Shown piece after piece: positions 45,216 to 57,900 of a stretch of 64,000 nt of DNA (the first letter of the stretch is position 1; every line of letters starts with the position of its first letter). Below the pieces are notes generated by a model. That model was not told where the DNA came from, did no database searches, and was given only the letters and a program-made list of their open reading frames with translations. The position numbers were made by a program, and so were the translations under genes. The stretch is taken from NCBI GenBank assembly GCA_025667525.1, contig JANFOE010000583.1, positions 186,001 to 250,000 of the forward strand, read 5' to 3'. This DNA is from Glebionis coronaria. Taxonomy: Eukaryota > Streptophyta > Magnoliopsida > Asterales > Asteraceae.

Positions 45216-48200
45216 TGATGAGACTGCTTTTATACATGGTCTCATCGTCCAAATCGGGCTTAAAATGCATTAAATATCATCAAATATACCAAATATATGC
45301 TCGTGTTTGTTACTTGTGTATTTTTAGGTACGGATATTGAGGAAATGGCAAAAGATCACAAGAATCATTCAAAAACGAACAGGGGAAACGAAGCCGCACA
45401 ATGAACCGGGCCCAAGTTTGGAATTTTGCAAAAAGACCCTTGAAGTTTTGAAGATTGTCAACTTTAGTCCCTCATCTTTGAAGAACTTGTCACAAATGAC
45501 CCTCCAAATGTCAGTTGTACAAGTATGGTCCTTGAAGTTTGAAGATATTACAAGACCAGTCCTTGAAGAATCCAAAAATTGCATTTGAAGTCCTTAATTT
45601 AAGTTTGAAAACTTAAATGTGCCAAAATTGACAAGATGGCAAAGTTATTTTCAAAGGATATGAAGTTGATGCTGATTTATTACAAATTGGAAGAAGTAAA
45701 AGAGCTTGGGGGCCATATTTGCCAAACAACCAATCCCATTCCACCAACCAGACAATGCCACCTCAGCAATACCCACCCAATAACCCATTTACCCAACACC
45801 TACCCAAACCCATAACCCTACCCGTCCAAACCCAAGTTTATTTATTAAACCAGGGTCAAACCCCAGTCAAACTTTTCCCTTTTCCCACCAAACACCCTTT
45901 TTAAATCTTTCTTTACCCAAAACAGATTAAAACTCTCACTAATCCCTCCTATAAACCCTAATCCCACCCAGGTCTAATCTCCCTTAAATCAAGGGGTTTT
46001 TACCTAATTTGATCCAGATTGCTAATTCACCCTTTTGTCACCTTATCCCACCTCACAAAACACAACCACATGGGCTGTGGACCCCACCCCGACCTTCCCC
46101 TGCTACATCACTTTCACCCTAAAACCAAGACCCGACAAATTTAACGGCTGGATCCTTCTACTTGGCCTCCAAGGAGTAAATAACGCTCAAGATCATCCTA
46201 CAAGGGCTGGCATCCAACAAAGCATCACATGCCAAATTTGACCAAATTCAAATTCGTCAAGACTCCAAGGGCTTATTTGGCATTTCCATAGATTAGGGTT
46301 TATGTTTTCAGCATTCTAGATAATTCTGTAGGCTATTATATAAAGCCTTAGGGTTCTAGCATTTTTCTTTGTTCCAGATTTTAGCAATTCTTGTAATTCC
46401 TTTTTTATAAATTAAAGTTGGTATTTTTTGAAGTAAATGTAATTCCTTTTGGTTTTATTAAAAAGTTGGTATTGATTTTGCTAGTAATCTGAGTTCCATA
46501 AAATTGGTGAAGTAATTTTGTTTTCTCAAAATTATTTTAAGTTTCTGAAATTTGGAAGATTTTGGGAAGCTTGTTTCAAGTTTGGTGTTTCAGGGATCTA
46601 AGATAATTTGTTTAAGTGTTTTAAGAAAGGAAAACGTTTTGAGAAAGATTTTAAAAAGATTTAAAAGAAAAAGAAGAAAACAGTATAGTGTCTATTGCTT
46701 GTTTATTGTCAATCTTTTCTTAGCAGGTTGTTGATTTGTTTGTCCAAAGAACTGCATAGGCCCGAGCCTATTGGAAAAGGCTAAGCAGCCTTGGTTGAGC
46801 CTGGATGTAGGCTCAACAAGGTAGTACCCTTTCATTTTTTTTTATTTTCAAAAAGTGTATGATTTTTTTTTGAAATTGTATGGTTTTTGTGCAAAGTGTG
46901 TAAGTGTTGGTGCTATTGGTTTGATTTGAGTTAAGTTGTGATAAAATGCATGTTAGATCAGTTCTTAATCAGTTTGGTATGATTTAGTAACCATTTGCTT
47001 AGTTAAAAATTCAGTTTCAAGTTATAAAGGAGTGTTTGGGTAAAGGATTAAGTAGGGGTTAATCATTTAAAACTTGCTCAAAAACCTGTTATAGTTATTC
47101 ATTAAGTAGTATAGGATGCATGCTAGTCACAGGGTCCAGTTTTAAAGGAGTTTTGAACAAGTTGGTGGATAAAAAGTTGAGAAAACAGCCTAAAATCTGT
47201 CACTGCTTATTTGACCCTGTTTTTGTGAGAATTTGAGCCATCCAAGCTGCTTAATTGTTATATTATAAGTAGTTCTAGGATTATAGATTGTTTGTATGCT
47301 AGATTGTTGGAGTCTGTGCTAAACATGAGCCTTTGAAAGTCGTTTTTGTGCTTGTAACTTGGTAAAAATTCCATCAGACCCACTTAGTCATATCAGAAAC
47401 TTGTTTGATGCTTTTGTGTGCTTGTTTGAGTTGAATTCGTGCTCTCTTTGTGTTATTCTTGACTCCCTATACTCCAAAGAGTATAGGGGTGCCTGATTGC
47501 CCAACAAAACACCCACATAATCATCAAAAACCAAGTCCTCTTGGTCATATTCACAAGTGAAAAAATTCACTTTGGCCTGTGTTCTTGAAAAAGAGCAAAC
47601 TGCATACGTTTTTAACTTAATCTTGGTTTAATCTTGTTAAAAAGTGAATTTGATTTGTGTTTTGTGGATAAAAAAGGGTCACAGCTTGGTTTGTAAAGAT
47701 GAAAAAGTAAAAAAAAAATATTAAACAAAAAGGGTTCGCCAGCCTCGAACCCTTGACATCACGTTCACAACACACACACACTCTACCACTGCGCCCTTGG
47801 GTCTTTTACTGACCAAGGGTGCAAACCAAAGATACTTAACATCTTTTTGGATTGGGCTTATAAATAAAAGCCGTAGCTTTTTAGGGCCATTTCAGCTTAT
47901 TCATTAAGCTTAATTGTGCCAACTTATTTTTCTTATGTTTATATTGTAGCTTAGGACTTTTCTGGCACAAGTTTCGATTTTCCCTTTATTTTATTATTTT
48001 TTATTCATTTTTCTTTAGCCGGTTTTTATTAAAGAGTTTAAAAATAGAAAAAAGTACTTTTAATTTTTAGAAAAATTATTTTTAAGTTTTATTTTAATAA
48101 CTTGAGGTTTACAGCCCAAAACATTTTCAAAAAATTTTATTTTTAATTTTATTTTATTTTAGGGTTTTTTGTTAACTTTAAAATTTAATATAAAATTATA

Positions 48201-49007
48201 AAAAAGGTTTTAGGAACTTTTATTTTCAATTTTCTGTTAGTTATATTATTCTAGGGTTTTAGAAATTTTTTAGAATTTATTTTTGAACTTTTTATTTTTT
48301 TTGATTATTTTAATATTATTTTATTGGTAAAAATTAAAAGTTTGTTTTTCTACTTTTTTCATTTTTCCTAGATTGGAGACATTAAATTAGGAACTTTGTC
48401 ACTTCCCAAATATTTTTAGGCTTTTCATTTAATTTTTAGAATTAATTTAAAATTTAATAGATTTTAATAGTTTTTAGGAGTTTAAAAATAGTTTAATTTG
48501 GTTTTAAAATTTTTAAAAATAGTTTTTAGCTTAATTAGGTCATTTTTGAGGTTTACAAACTATAAAATCTTGTTTAGGCTTTTTAATAATTATAAGTGAT
48601 TTTTAGGGCTTTAATTAGCATTAAAAAGTCATTATTTAATTAATTAAAAGGTTTTAGCAAGTTTGGATTTTTTTTGTAAACTCTTAGAATTTTATTGTGG
48701 ATTTTTAGTAATTTTTAGGAATTTTTAGGTTAAAATTTTAATTTTGGTAGTTTTTAAGTTTCTACGTCTTAACTTTCTAGTAGTGGTTTTTGTCAATTTT
48801 TTTTATTTTTGCGTCTTCGTCATTTTCTCTTCTCTTTTCTTCTTGTTAATAATCAAAAACATTAATCATCATTCATTACACAACACACGTGCCTCCTCGA
48901 GAGAACGATCCCCATTTGGGTCATAACTTGTGGTTTTCCTAAATCACTCGTTAATACTTACCCTAATTACCTTGTTTTCCTAAACAAGTGTGTTTCTACG
49001 ACAATCA
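45216..49007 (+). repeat. 5' LTR of element F, 3792 bp
   Basis: Runs TGATGAGACTGC to ACGACAATCA. It contains a tRNA-like A/B-box segment on the minus strand (47742-47795). Short frames inside are identical in both LTRs but show no protein signature. Confidence 0.93.
47742..47795 (-). other. tRNA-like Pol III A/B-box segment in the F LTR
   Basis: On the minus strand, GGCGCAGTGGTAGAG (A box) is followed about 30 bases later by GGGTTCGAGGC (B box), with a GT microsatellite between. A run of T follows the downstream GAACCCTTTTTG. This looks like a tRNA-derived SINE head rather than a folded tRNA. The other LTR has the same segment at 57433-57484. Confidence 0.55.
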
Positions 49008-49011
49008 TTTT

Positions 49012-49024
49012 TGGCGCCGCTGCC
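49012..49024 (+). other. primer binding site of element F
   Basis: TGGCGCCGCTGCC lies four bases after the LTR, the same primer class as element E. Confidence 0.88.
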
Positions 49025-49756
49025 GGGGAGGCGTGTTGTGTTTTTATTGAACATTGTTGTTTTTTTATATTAGCCATAATAGTAATTGTATTAGTAGCAC
49101 TCTACTAATACGTATTATCGTTTTCGGTTTTTGTGTGAATATTATTAATATATTGTATACGTAGAACAATAAATACACAAGTACTCCAAATACGTGAGCA
49201 ATCACAACCTTGATTCGGGATTTCATCACTCGATCATTGTATTCGAATCTCAAACCAAAGAAAAAAGGCAAAAATAGATAAATACTTTCGTGAAGCTTAA
49301 TTTTGATAATACAAACTATAAGGTGGGTATAAGGCGGTTGTATTTCACGACCTAAAGGAAAAAGGCTCTTAAGTGCTTCGCGCCGCCTCGTTTCCTCCGC
49401 TTGCTTGTGCGTATTTGATTTTGAGAGTGAATCGAGGGTTTTGCCGCCCAAAGTATTACTACATATCATATATATTTTCTTGGTTTCTATTGATTAAACC
49501 CTCTTGAACGATTTGGTGTTCCACCATCGTTCTAAAGTCATCGAAGGCGTTCACTCCACGTGATCGTTTTCATTCCTTGAGGCTTCTTTAATCAAGAGAT
49601 TTGATTAAGGAGGATATTTGTGGACTTTTTGTCTACTTAATACATTCACCAATTTCCAAAAAAGGTTAATACAATCAAAAACCACAAAAAAAATTGAAAA
49701 ACACAAAATACCAAAAAGAATCTTCTTTGCTCGTCTCCATGTTGTACGTGACGTTT

Positions 49757-51197
49757 ATGCTCACTCGTAATCAAGCAAAACGTGCACGTAGACGAAAGAA
49801 CAAAACTCCCACTCCAACTCATTCTAGTGAGGAGTCTCCTATTGACGAACCCATTGTACGAGAAGCACCAACCATGGCGAATCGAACTATGATGGAGTTA
49901 CTTCAAGCACCCACCGAGGGTTATGGAGAAGCTATTGTGATTCCCGCAATCCTTGCGGAGAATTTTCAGGTGAAAACGGGTTTGTTGTCGATGATCCAAA
50001 ACAACAAATTCCGTGGTGATGAGAAGGACAATCCCCACAACCATATCCGCCAATTTAATCGTCTTACCGCCACGTGCAAATTTAAGGATGTCTCGAATGA
50101 CTCGATTAAGATGATGCTTTTTCCGTATTCCTTAGCGGGGCCCGCTAAAATTTGGTTAGAGAAAGAGCCACCCAATTCTATATTGACGTGGAAGGATCTC
50201 GTTTCAAAGTTTGTGAACCAATTTTTTCCGCCCTCTAAGACTACGCATTTGAAAAATGAGATTTCTAAATTTTCACAAGAATCAAATGAAAGTTTTTCTA
50301 CGGCTTGGAATAGGTTTAAGGAAATGTTGCATGAATGTCCTCATCATGGTTTTTCTGACTTACACCAAATCGACACGTTTTACAATGGACTTAATGATCA
50401 TGAAAGAGATTATTTAAATGCCGCCGCGGGTGGTAATTTTTTTGTGTAAAACGGTTGAAGAAGCTTTGGTCATAATTGAGAATAGGTCTAAGGTTTATAG
50501 CCCTCGTCACACACCGAGTGTTGCCAAAATGGGCTCATCATCGTCTCGTTCCATTAATGCCTTGCATGATGAAGCAAATGAAGAAAATCGGTTTTTCGAT
50601 AGGTTTTCGACCCTTATGTCCCATTGGAAAGCTCAAGAAGTTTCCAATTCCGCTTCGGTTAAAGCGGTTTCTAAGAGTTGTTTGTCGTGTGGTGGAGCTC
50701 ATGATCTTTCCGAGTGTATTACCGCGGATGGTAACACTTCGAATGCTTTTGTAGCCACGGGAACTTACAACCAAATCGGTCAAGGTTCTCGTTCAAATCA
50801 AGCTCCACCAAATCAAAATGCTAATAACTATCGCAACAACAACCAAGGTGGAAATTACCAAGGAAATCAAAGGAATTATAACAAAGGTAATTACCAAAAT
50901 GGTAATGGGCAAATTTCAAACCAAAACCAAAACCGTGATTTTCAAAACAATGCCCAAGGTTTTCAAAACGATCACACCAAAAATCTTCAAGGAGAATTTT
51001 TGAATTATGCTAAGGCTAATGATGCTAAGTTTGACAATATGCAACGTGAAATGGTTAGCTTAAGGTCCGAATTGAAAAACGAGCTTAAAAACGAACTTGC
51101 TAATGAACTTAAAACTCATGCTAATAAAATGGAAGGAAATGTCACACGACTCCAACAAAATCAACAAAAAAATGGAGCAAGGACGACATTAGATTAA
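49757..51197 (+). pseudogene. gag of element F, broken by a T-run frameshift
   Basis: Gag of OTA type. A basic N-terminus (LTRNQAKRARRRK) is followed by the core motifs NPHNHIRQFNRLTATCKF, LFPYSLAGPAKIWLEKEPPN and LKNEISKFSQESNESFSTAW. The frame runs to 50449, breaks at a 7-T run (50437-50443) just after AAAGGN, and continues in another frame with KTVEEALVIIENRSKV. The knuckle CLSCGGAHDLSEC (CX2CX3HX4C) is at about 50679-50717, then an Asn/Gln-rich stretch and a coiled coil. It ends at a stop at 51195-51197; the next frame starts at once. I prefer the Met at 49757 because the basic motif starts there; upstream Mets at 49694 and 49739 are possible. Confidence 0.82.
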
Positions 51198-51204
51198 GCA
51201 AGAG

Positions 51205-52920
51205 TTGTTAAAAGCGGATGCTAGGCAATCTAAGTTTGAAGACCGTATGGCTAAAATGTTTGAAGCTATCATGTGTAAGCCTTCTTCTTCGGGTGGTCTT
51301 CCTAGTGATACCATCGTGAACCCGAAAGGAGAATTGAATGTTATTACTACTCGTAGTGGTAAAACTTTCAAAGAACCCATTTCTCGTCCAAGTACTTCTA
51401 TGGAGAAGGAAAAAGAGAAAGAACCCAAGGTTGTGGTTGAAAAGGAGCACATTACAAGCCCACGAAGTACCGCTCAAACCACACCTACGGTTGAACCTAC
51501 ACCAATCATGGAACCCGAGATTCCAAGGCCTATGCCTATGCCTACTTTGCCCCAACCCACACCACCTTTACCCTACCCTTCAAGACGAGACAAGGAAAAG
51601 GCACAAGAACGAAATAATTATCAATTTGAACTCTTTATGAAAATGTTTCGTGACTTGCATTTCAATATAAGTTTTGCCGACGCCTTAGTCATGATGCCTC
51701 GATTTGCCGCGAACTTCAAAAGTATGTTGAATAACAAAGAGAAATTGCAAAAATCATCTAGTTGTTCTTCGGTTTTTCTAAGCCGCATACCTCAAAAAGT
51801 CGGTGATCCTGGAAAGTTTTTAATCCCATGTGCTATCCAAGACATGGAAGAATGCTACGCCTTGGCCGATCTTGGTGCTAGTATTAATTTGATGCCTCTT
51901 GAGATTTTTAAATCGCTCAATCTTCCCAATCTCACTCCTTCAAGAATGTCAATCGAAATGGCCGATCATTCTACGATTCTAGCTTGTGGAGTTGCCGAGG
52001 ACGTCTTTGTGAAAGTTGGAAAGTTCTACTATCCTGTAGACTTCATTGTTGTTGATATTCCTATCGATCCTAAAGTTTCGTTAATTTTAGGTCGATCTTT
52101 TTTGGATACCTCGAGAGCACTTATCGATGTGCATGCAAGAAAAATCACTCTTCGTTTCAATGAGGAAGAACTCGTCATTAATGCAACCCAAAACTCCACT
52201 CTTTCTCATGTGTATTCTATCACATCTTTGTACAATGTCAATCCCACCAAAAACATTTGCAAAAAGATTTCAAATAGAGTTTTAGGAGTTGTTGAGAAAA
52301 ATGAAGTTCCGTCCCCTCCGCCGGTGGAGGTTAAGAGTGTTAAGCCTATGATTCCAATCTCGAGTGATTCTTTGGCTGATGAATACGTTGATCCCGATGG
52401 GGAGGTTTTCTTTATTGACAAAAGATTTGAAAACTTACCACCACCCAAACCAAAAAGATTTCAAAATGTGAGAATTTTTAGTGTGACTAACATTGCTTTA
52501 GATACACCAAATATTTTCGACATAATTAAATCGGGTTTTCACAAGGAGAGTGTAAAAGATGAAAAAGGAAAAGATTTTGAATTAAATTTAAAAGATTTTC
52601 TTACAACTCTAACTCCGTCATCACCGCGTGTATTGAGTACTACAAGCTCGTCTTCTCCTTTTGACGATGCTTTGTGTGGACTTAGTGTGGGGGAAGCCCC
52701 TTATGTCCCCTCCCCTTTCTCCACCGAGGACGAGATATTTGATCCTGGAATTGCTTATATAGGGAAATCTCGGTCTTCCACCGATGCAATAAATGGAAAA
52801 TCTTTTCATTTGATTGGTGCGAGTCTACCTCGAGTAGCTCAATGTTTTCATGACTTACCCATTGTCCCACCCTTCTATTTCTTCTCTCCTATTTTCTTGA
52901 AACTCTTTGAGTTGTGTTGA
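51205..52920 (+). pseudogene. protease and tail region of element F
   Basis: One open frame of 571 residues, offset from gag by a small indel near 51190. A coiled-coil and Pro-rich linker lead to the aspartic protease: YALADLGASINLMPLEIF (about 51860), VDFIVVDIPIDPKVSLILG and ALIDVHARKITLRF. D in DLGAS is the catalytic position. The tail is acidic and ends with EDEIFDPGIAYIG, then QCFHDLPIVPP and a hydrophobic stretch. After the stop, another frame continues to NAIFDPGI and a stop at 53007-53009. The order matches the tail of element E. No RT follows. The region is close to intact but not continuous with gag. Confidence 0.85.
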
Positions 52921-53009
52921 CTATCCTTGAAGTGGCGTTGATTTGTTTTTCCAATGAAAATGAGAACGCCATCTTCGATCCCGGTATTTTGCACCATCAA
53001 AGGACTTAG

Positions 53010-54896
53010 TCCTTAATACCAGTTGCTTTTGGGCCTTGTTTATCATGTAAGCCCCACCAAAAATTAACCATACCATGATTATCCCTAAATGATCACATTT
53101 ATGGGGATTCGAGTCGAGCTTTTGACTCGGTTATAAAAAACAAGGTGCCTCGTGGGGGAGACCCATGCTTATCCATGTACATATTATTGCTTTCTAATGT
53201 AGTTTAATGTGAGGGGATTTGTGCCCTTCCAACCTTTGTTCCGTGGTTGTTTGTGCATTGTGGTTTTTAGATCATGATCTTCACGATTGGAGCCTCTCGT
53301 GTTCGTTTATGGGAGCACTCGATCGTTTGCTTTGGAGGCCTTTCCCAATATCCATATGATATATCCTTTTGATGTTCTAACCATAGGTTTATAGCACACT
53401 TCATAAACGGCTATTACTTATTGGTTACACCCTTTCCATGCTAGATTAGGCATTCGACTACGTCTCTAGTATGGGGGTGTTTGCACCCGTAGACTCGAAA
53501 CATTGAGGACAATGTTTAACTTTAGTATGGGGGGTGAATAGATACTTGCCTTGCCAAATCTTCACGCTTTCCAAAGTTTATCGTTTTGTTTTTGTTTCAA
53601 AATAAGGCTAAAAATGGCCAAATTTTAAAAATTTTCTCATGTTTTATAAGTGTTTGAAGACACGAATGTAGATTTTCCGATGGCGAGAATAAGAGTAATT
53701 TTTGACTCGACCGTGCGTGTTGAGCACTTAGCTTTGATTCCTTAACTTATATTAGGCTAAGTCTCTTAAATGAGGACGAGAAGTGATAGAGTTAATTATA
53801 AGTTACTATGCTAAACGTAGAGTACTCGTATTCTTTCAAAAACTCATGTGTTCTCGTTGTTTGCTTATTCTCCCTTCGCTTGTAAATATTTTTTACTTAA
53901 TAAATATTGACTTAGCGGTTTAGTTAGGATTGTTGAGTTTCTAGTCTTTTCTAGTAGCTTCCGTGTAATTAAATTGGGAAGACATTAAGGTATCGCCAGC
54001 GTCACGGTTTTGAAGTATTGGCACCCCAATAATCGAAAGCTTCACCTAATAATAAGATTTCAAGTGCTCACCTAAATCTAGCAAACAATTTGAAGCCCCA
54101 CAAGGCCTAAAATCTATGCAAAAATTGAAAGTGAATCAAGCCTTAATCTTCGAAGCTTTAAAGATTCAAAATTCGCTTTAGCGTGAGGATATACGTCTTT
54201 GGCTAATAAAACCACCGATGAGGCGGATAATAAAAGGCGAGGCAAGACCGAAGTCATAATAAAAGCTTCATGGCGAAGTTGAATAAAAGATGGAGGTAAA
54301 CCAAAGATAATAAGGCCCTTCCGTTAGGGGGCGTATAAAAGTCTTGGTAATAAGTCTCATGTTCAAAACCGTTATAAAACCGTGTTTATCGATTCTTCTT
54401 GTCAACTTAATTTTTTGACATCGTTGTCTATTAGGAGGGGTTATTGATTTGATGGTCTTAGTTACACCGTTAGGACTCTATTTTTAGACCTAAATCTCTA
54501 TTATCGCATAAGTCAATGATGTATCCTCGTGATCATTAAGACATAATAAAATACAAGAGATACAACTTAGGAATAATGGGAGAATAAGTACGTGATTAGG
54601 GCATATGAGTAGTGTTAGCATTACTAACTTATAATGACAATGATCTCGTTGCACGCTTGGCATGGAATTAAGGTAAAAATCGAGGACGACAAAATTATTT
54701 CTAACGAAGCATTCACGTGTTCTTATTCTATGAACCTAAACGTCCCATTTTGCGATGAAAATCATACATTATGTCTAAAACGCAAGTAGTAGTAATAGTA
54801 GTAGTGTAGCTAGTTTATCATTCCAATAAAGTGAATAAAATTAAATTTTGGAGATGCTTTATTCTAGCATTGCGTGAGGGCACGACAATGGTTTAG
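53010..54896 (+). other. long 3' non-coding region of element F
   Basis: About 1.9 kb with no coherent frame. It contains the stem-loop ACATTGAGGACAATGT (53500-53515). Blocks at about 53751-53890 and 54507-54650 match element E's 3' region in the same order relative to the tail. Confidence 0.7.
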
Positions 54897-54906
54897 TATG
54901 GGGGAG
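54897..54906 (+). other. polypurine tract of element F
   Basis: TATGGGGGAG directly precedes the 3' LTR. Confidence 0.8.
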
Positions 54907-57900
54907 TGATGAGACTGCTTTTATACATGGTCTCATCGTCCAAATCGGGCTTAAAATGCATTAAATATCATCAAATATACCAAATATATGCTCGTGTTTG
55001 TTACTTGTGTATTTTTAGGTACGGATATTGAGGAAATGGCAAAAGATCACAAGAATCATTCAAAAACGAACACGGGAAACGAAGCCGCACAATGAACCGG
55101 GCCCAAGTTTGGAATTTTGCAAAAAGACCCTTGAAGTTTTGAAGATTGTCAACTTTAGTCCCTCATCTTTGAAGAACTTGTCACAAATGACCCTCCAAAT
55201 GTCAGTTGTACAAGTATGGTCCTTGAAGTTTGAAGATATTACAAGACCAGTCCTTGAAGAATCCAAAAATTGCATTTGAAGTCCTTAATTTAAGTTTGAA
55301 AACTTAAATGTGCCAAAATTGACAAGATGGCAAAGTTATTTTCAAAGGATATGAAGTTGATGCTGATTTATTACAAATTGGAAGAAGTAAAAGAGCTTGG
55401 GGGCCATATTTGCCAAACAACCAATCCCATTCCACCAACCAGACAATGCCACCTCAGCAATACCCACCCAATAACCCATTTACCCAACACCTACCCAAAC
55501 CCATAACCCTACCCGTCCAAACCCAAGTTTATTTATTAAACCAGGGTCAAACCCCAGTCAAACTTTTCCCTTTTCCCACCAAACACCCTTTTTAAATCTT
55601 TCTTTACCCAAAACAGATTAAAACTCTCACTAATCTCTCCTATAAACCCTAATCCCACCCAGGTCTAATCTCCCTTAAATCAAGGGGTTTTTACCTAATT
55701 TGATCCAGATTGCTAATTCACCCTTTTGTCACCTTATCCCACCTCACAAAACACAACCACATGGGCTGTGGACCCCACCCCGACCTTCCCCTGCTACATC
55801 ACTTTCACCCTAAAACCAAGACCCGACAAATTTAACGGCTGGATCCTTCTACTTGGCCTCCAAGGAGTAAATAACGCTCAAGATCATCCTACAAGGGTTG
55901 GCATCCAACAAAGCATCACATGCCAAATTTGACCAAATTCAAATTCGTCAAGACTCCAAGGGCTTATTTGGCATTTCCATAGATTAGGGTTTATGTTTTC
56001 AACATTCTAGATAGTTCTGTAGGCTATTATATAAAGCCTTAGGGTTCTAGCATTTTTCTTTGTTCCAGATTTTAGCAATTCTTGTAATTCCTTTTTTATA
56101 AATTAAAGTTGGTATTTTTTGAAGTAAATGTAATTCCTTTTGGTTTTATTAAAAAGTTGGTATTGATTTTGCTAGTAATCTGAGTTCCATAAAATTGGTG
56201 AAGTAATTTTGTTTTCTCGAAATTATTTTAAGTTTCTGAAATTTGGAAGATTTTGGGAAGCTTGTTTCAAGTTTGGTGTTTCAGGGATCTAAGATAATTT
56301 GTTTAAGTGTTTTAAGAAAGGAAAACGTTTTGAGAAAGATTTTAAAAAGATTTAAAAGAAAAAGAAGAAAACAGTATAGTGTCTATTGCTTGTTTTTTGT
56401 CAATCTTTTCTTAGCAGGTTGTTGATTTGTTTGTCCAAAGAACTGCATAGGCCCGAGCCTATTGGAAAAGGCTAAGCAGCCTTGGTTGAGCCTGGATGTA
56501 GGCTCAACAAGGTAGTACCCTTTCATTTTTTTTTATTTTCAAAAAGTGTATGATTTTTTTTTGAAATTGCATGATTTTTGTGCAAAGTGTGTAAGTGTTG
56601 GTGCTATTGGTTTGATTTGAGTTAAGTTGTGATAAAATGCATGTTAGATCAGTTCTTAATCAGTTTGGTATGATTTAGTAACCATTTGCTTAGTTAAAAA
56701 TTCAGTTTCAAGTTATAAAGGAGTGTTTGGGTAAAGGATTAAGTAGGGGTTAATCATTTAAAACTTGCTCAAAAACCTGTTATAGTTATTCATTAAGTAG
56801 TATAGGATGCATGCTAGTCATAGGGTCCAGTTTTAGAGGAGTTTTGAACAAGTTGGTGGATAAAAAGTTGAGAAAACAGCCTAAAATCTGTCACTGCTTA
56901 TTTGACCCTGTTTTTGTGAGAATTTGAGCCATCCAAGCTGCTTAATTGTTAGATTATAGGTAGTTCTAGGATTATAGATTGTTTGTATGCTAGATTGTTG
57001 GAGTGTGTGCTAAACATGAGCCTTTGAAAGTCGTTTTTGTGCTTGTAACTTGGTAAAAGTTCCATCAGACCCACTTAGTCCTATCAGAAACTTGTTTGAT
57101 GCTTTTGTGTGCTTGTTTGAGTTGAATTCGTGCTCTCTTTGTGTTATTCTTGACTCCCTATACTCCAAAGAGTATAGAGGTGCCTGATTGCCCAACAAAA
57201 CACCCACATAATCATCAAAAACCAAGTCCTCTTGGTCATATTCACAAGTGAAAAAATTCACTTTGGCATGTGTTCTTGAAAAAGATCAAACTGCATACGT
57301 TTTTAACTTAATCTTGGTTTAATCTTGTTAAAAAGTGAATTTGATTTGTGTTTTGTGGATAAAAAAGGGTCACAGCTTGGTTTGTAAAGATAAAAAAGTA
57401 AAAAAAAAATATTAAACAAAAAGGGTTCGCCAGCCTCGAACCCTTGACATCACGTTCACAACACACACACTCTACCACTGCGCCCTTGGGTCTTTTACTG
57501 ACCAAGGGTGCAAACCAAAGATACTTAACATCTTTTTGGATTGGGCTTATAAATAAAAGCCGTAGCTTTTTAGGGCCATTTCAGCTTATTCATTAAGCTT
57601 AATTGTGCCAACTTATTTTTCTTAGGTTTATATTGTAGCTTAGGACTTTTCTGGCACAAGTTTCGATTTTTCCCTTTATTTTATTATTTTTTATTCATTT
57701 TTCTTTAGCCGGTTTTTATTAAATAGTTTAAAAATAGAAAAAAAGTACTTTTAATTTTTAGAAAAATTATTTTTAAGTTTTATTTTAATAACTTGATGTT
57801 TACAGCCCAAAACATTTTCATAAACTTTTATTTTTAATTTTATTTTATTTTAGGGTTTTTTGTTAACTTTAAAATTTAATATAAAATTATAAAAAAGGTT

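Noticed and set aside
45719..45904. Pro/Asn-rich frame identical in both F LTRs (also at 55410)
   Set aside because: LTR identity explains the conservation; the composition is low-complexity.
47731..47810. Possible tRNA gene
   Set aside because: A and B boxes are present but no acceptor stem or anticodon arm can be drawn; it fits a SINE head better.
49065..49469. 134-codon minus-strand frame in the leader of element F
   Set aside because: Opposite to the element's direction, within the leader after the primer site, and without a family signature.
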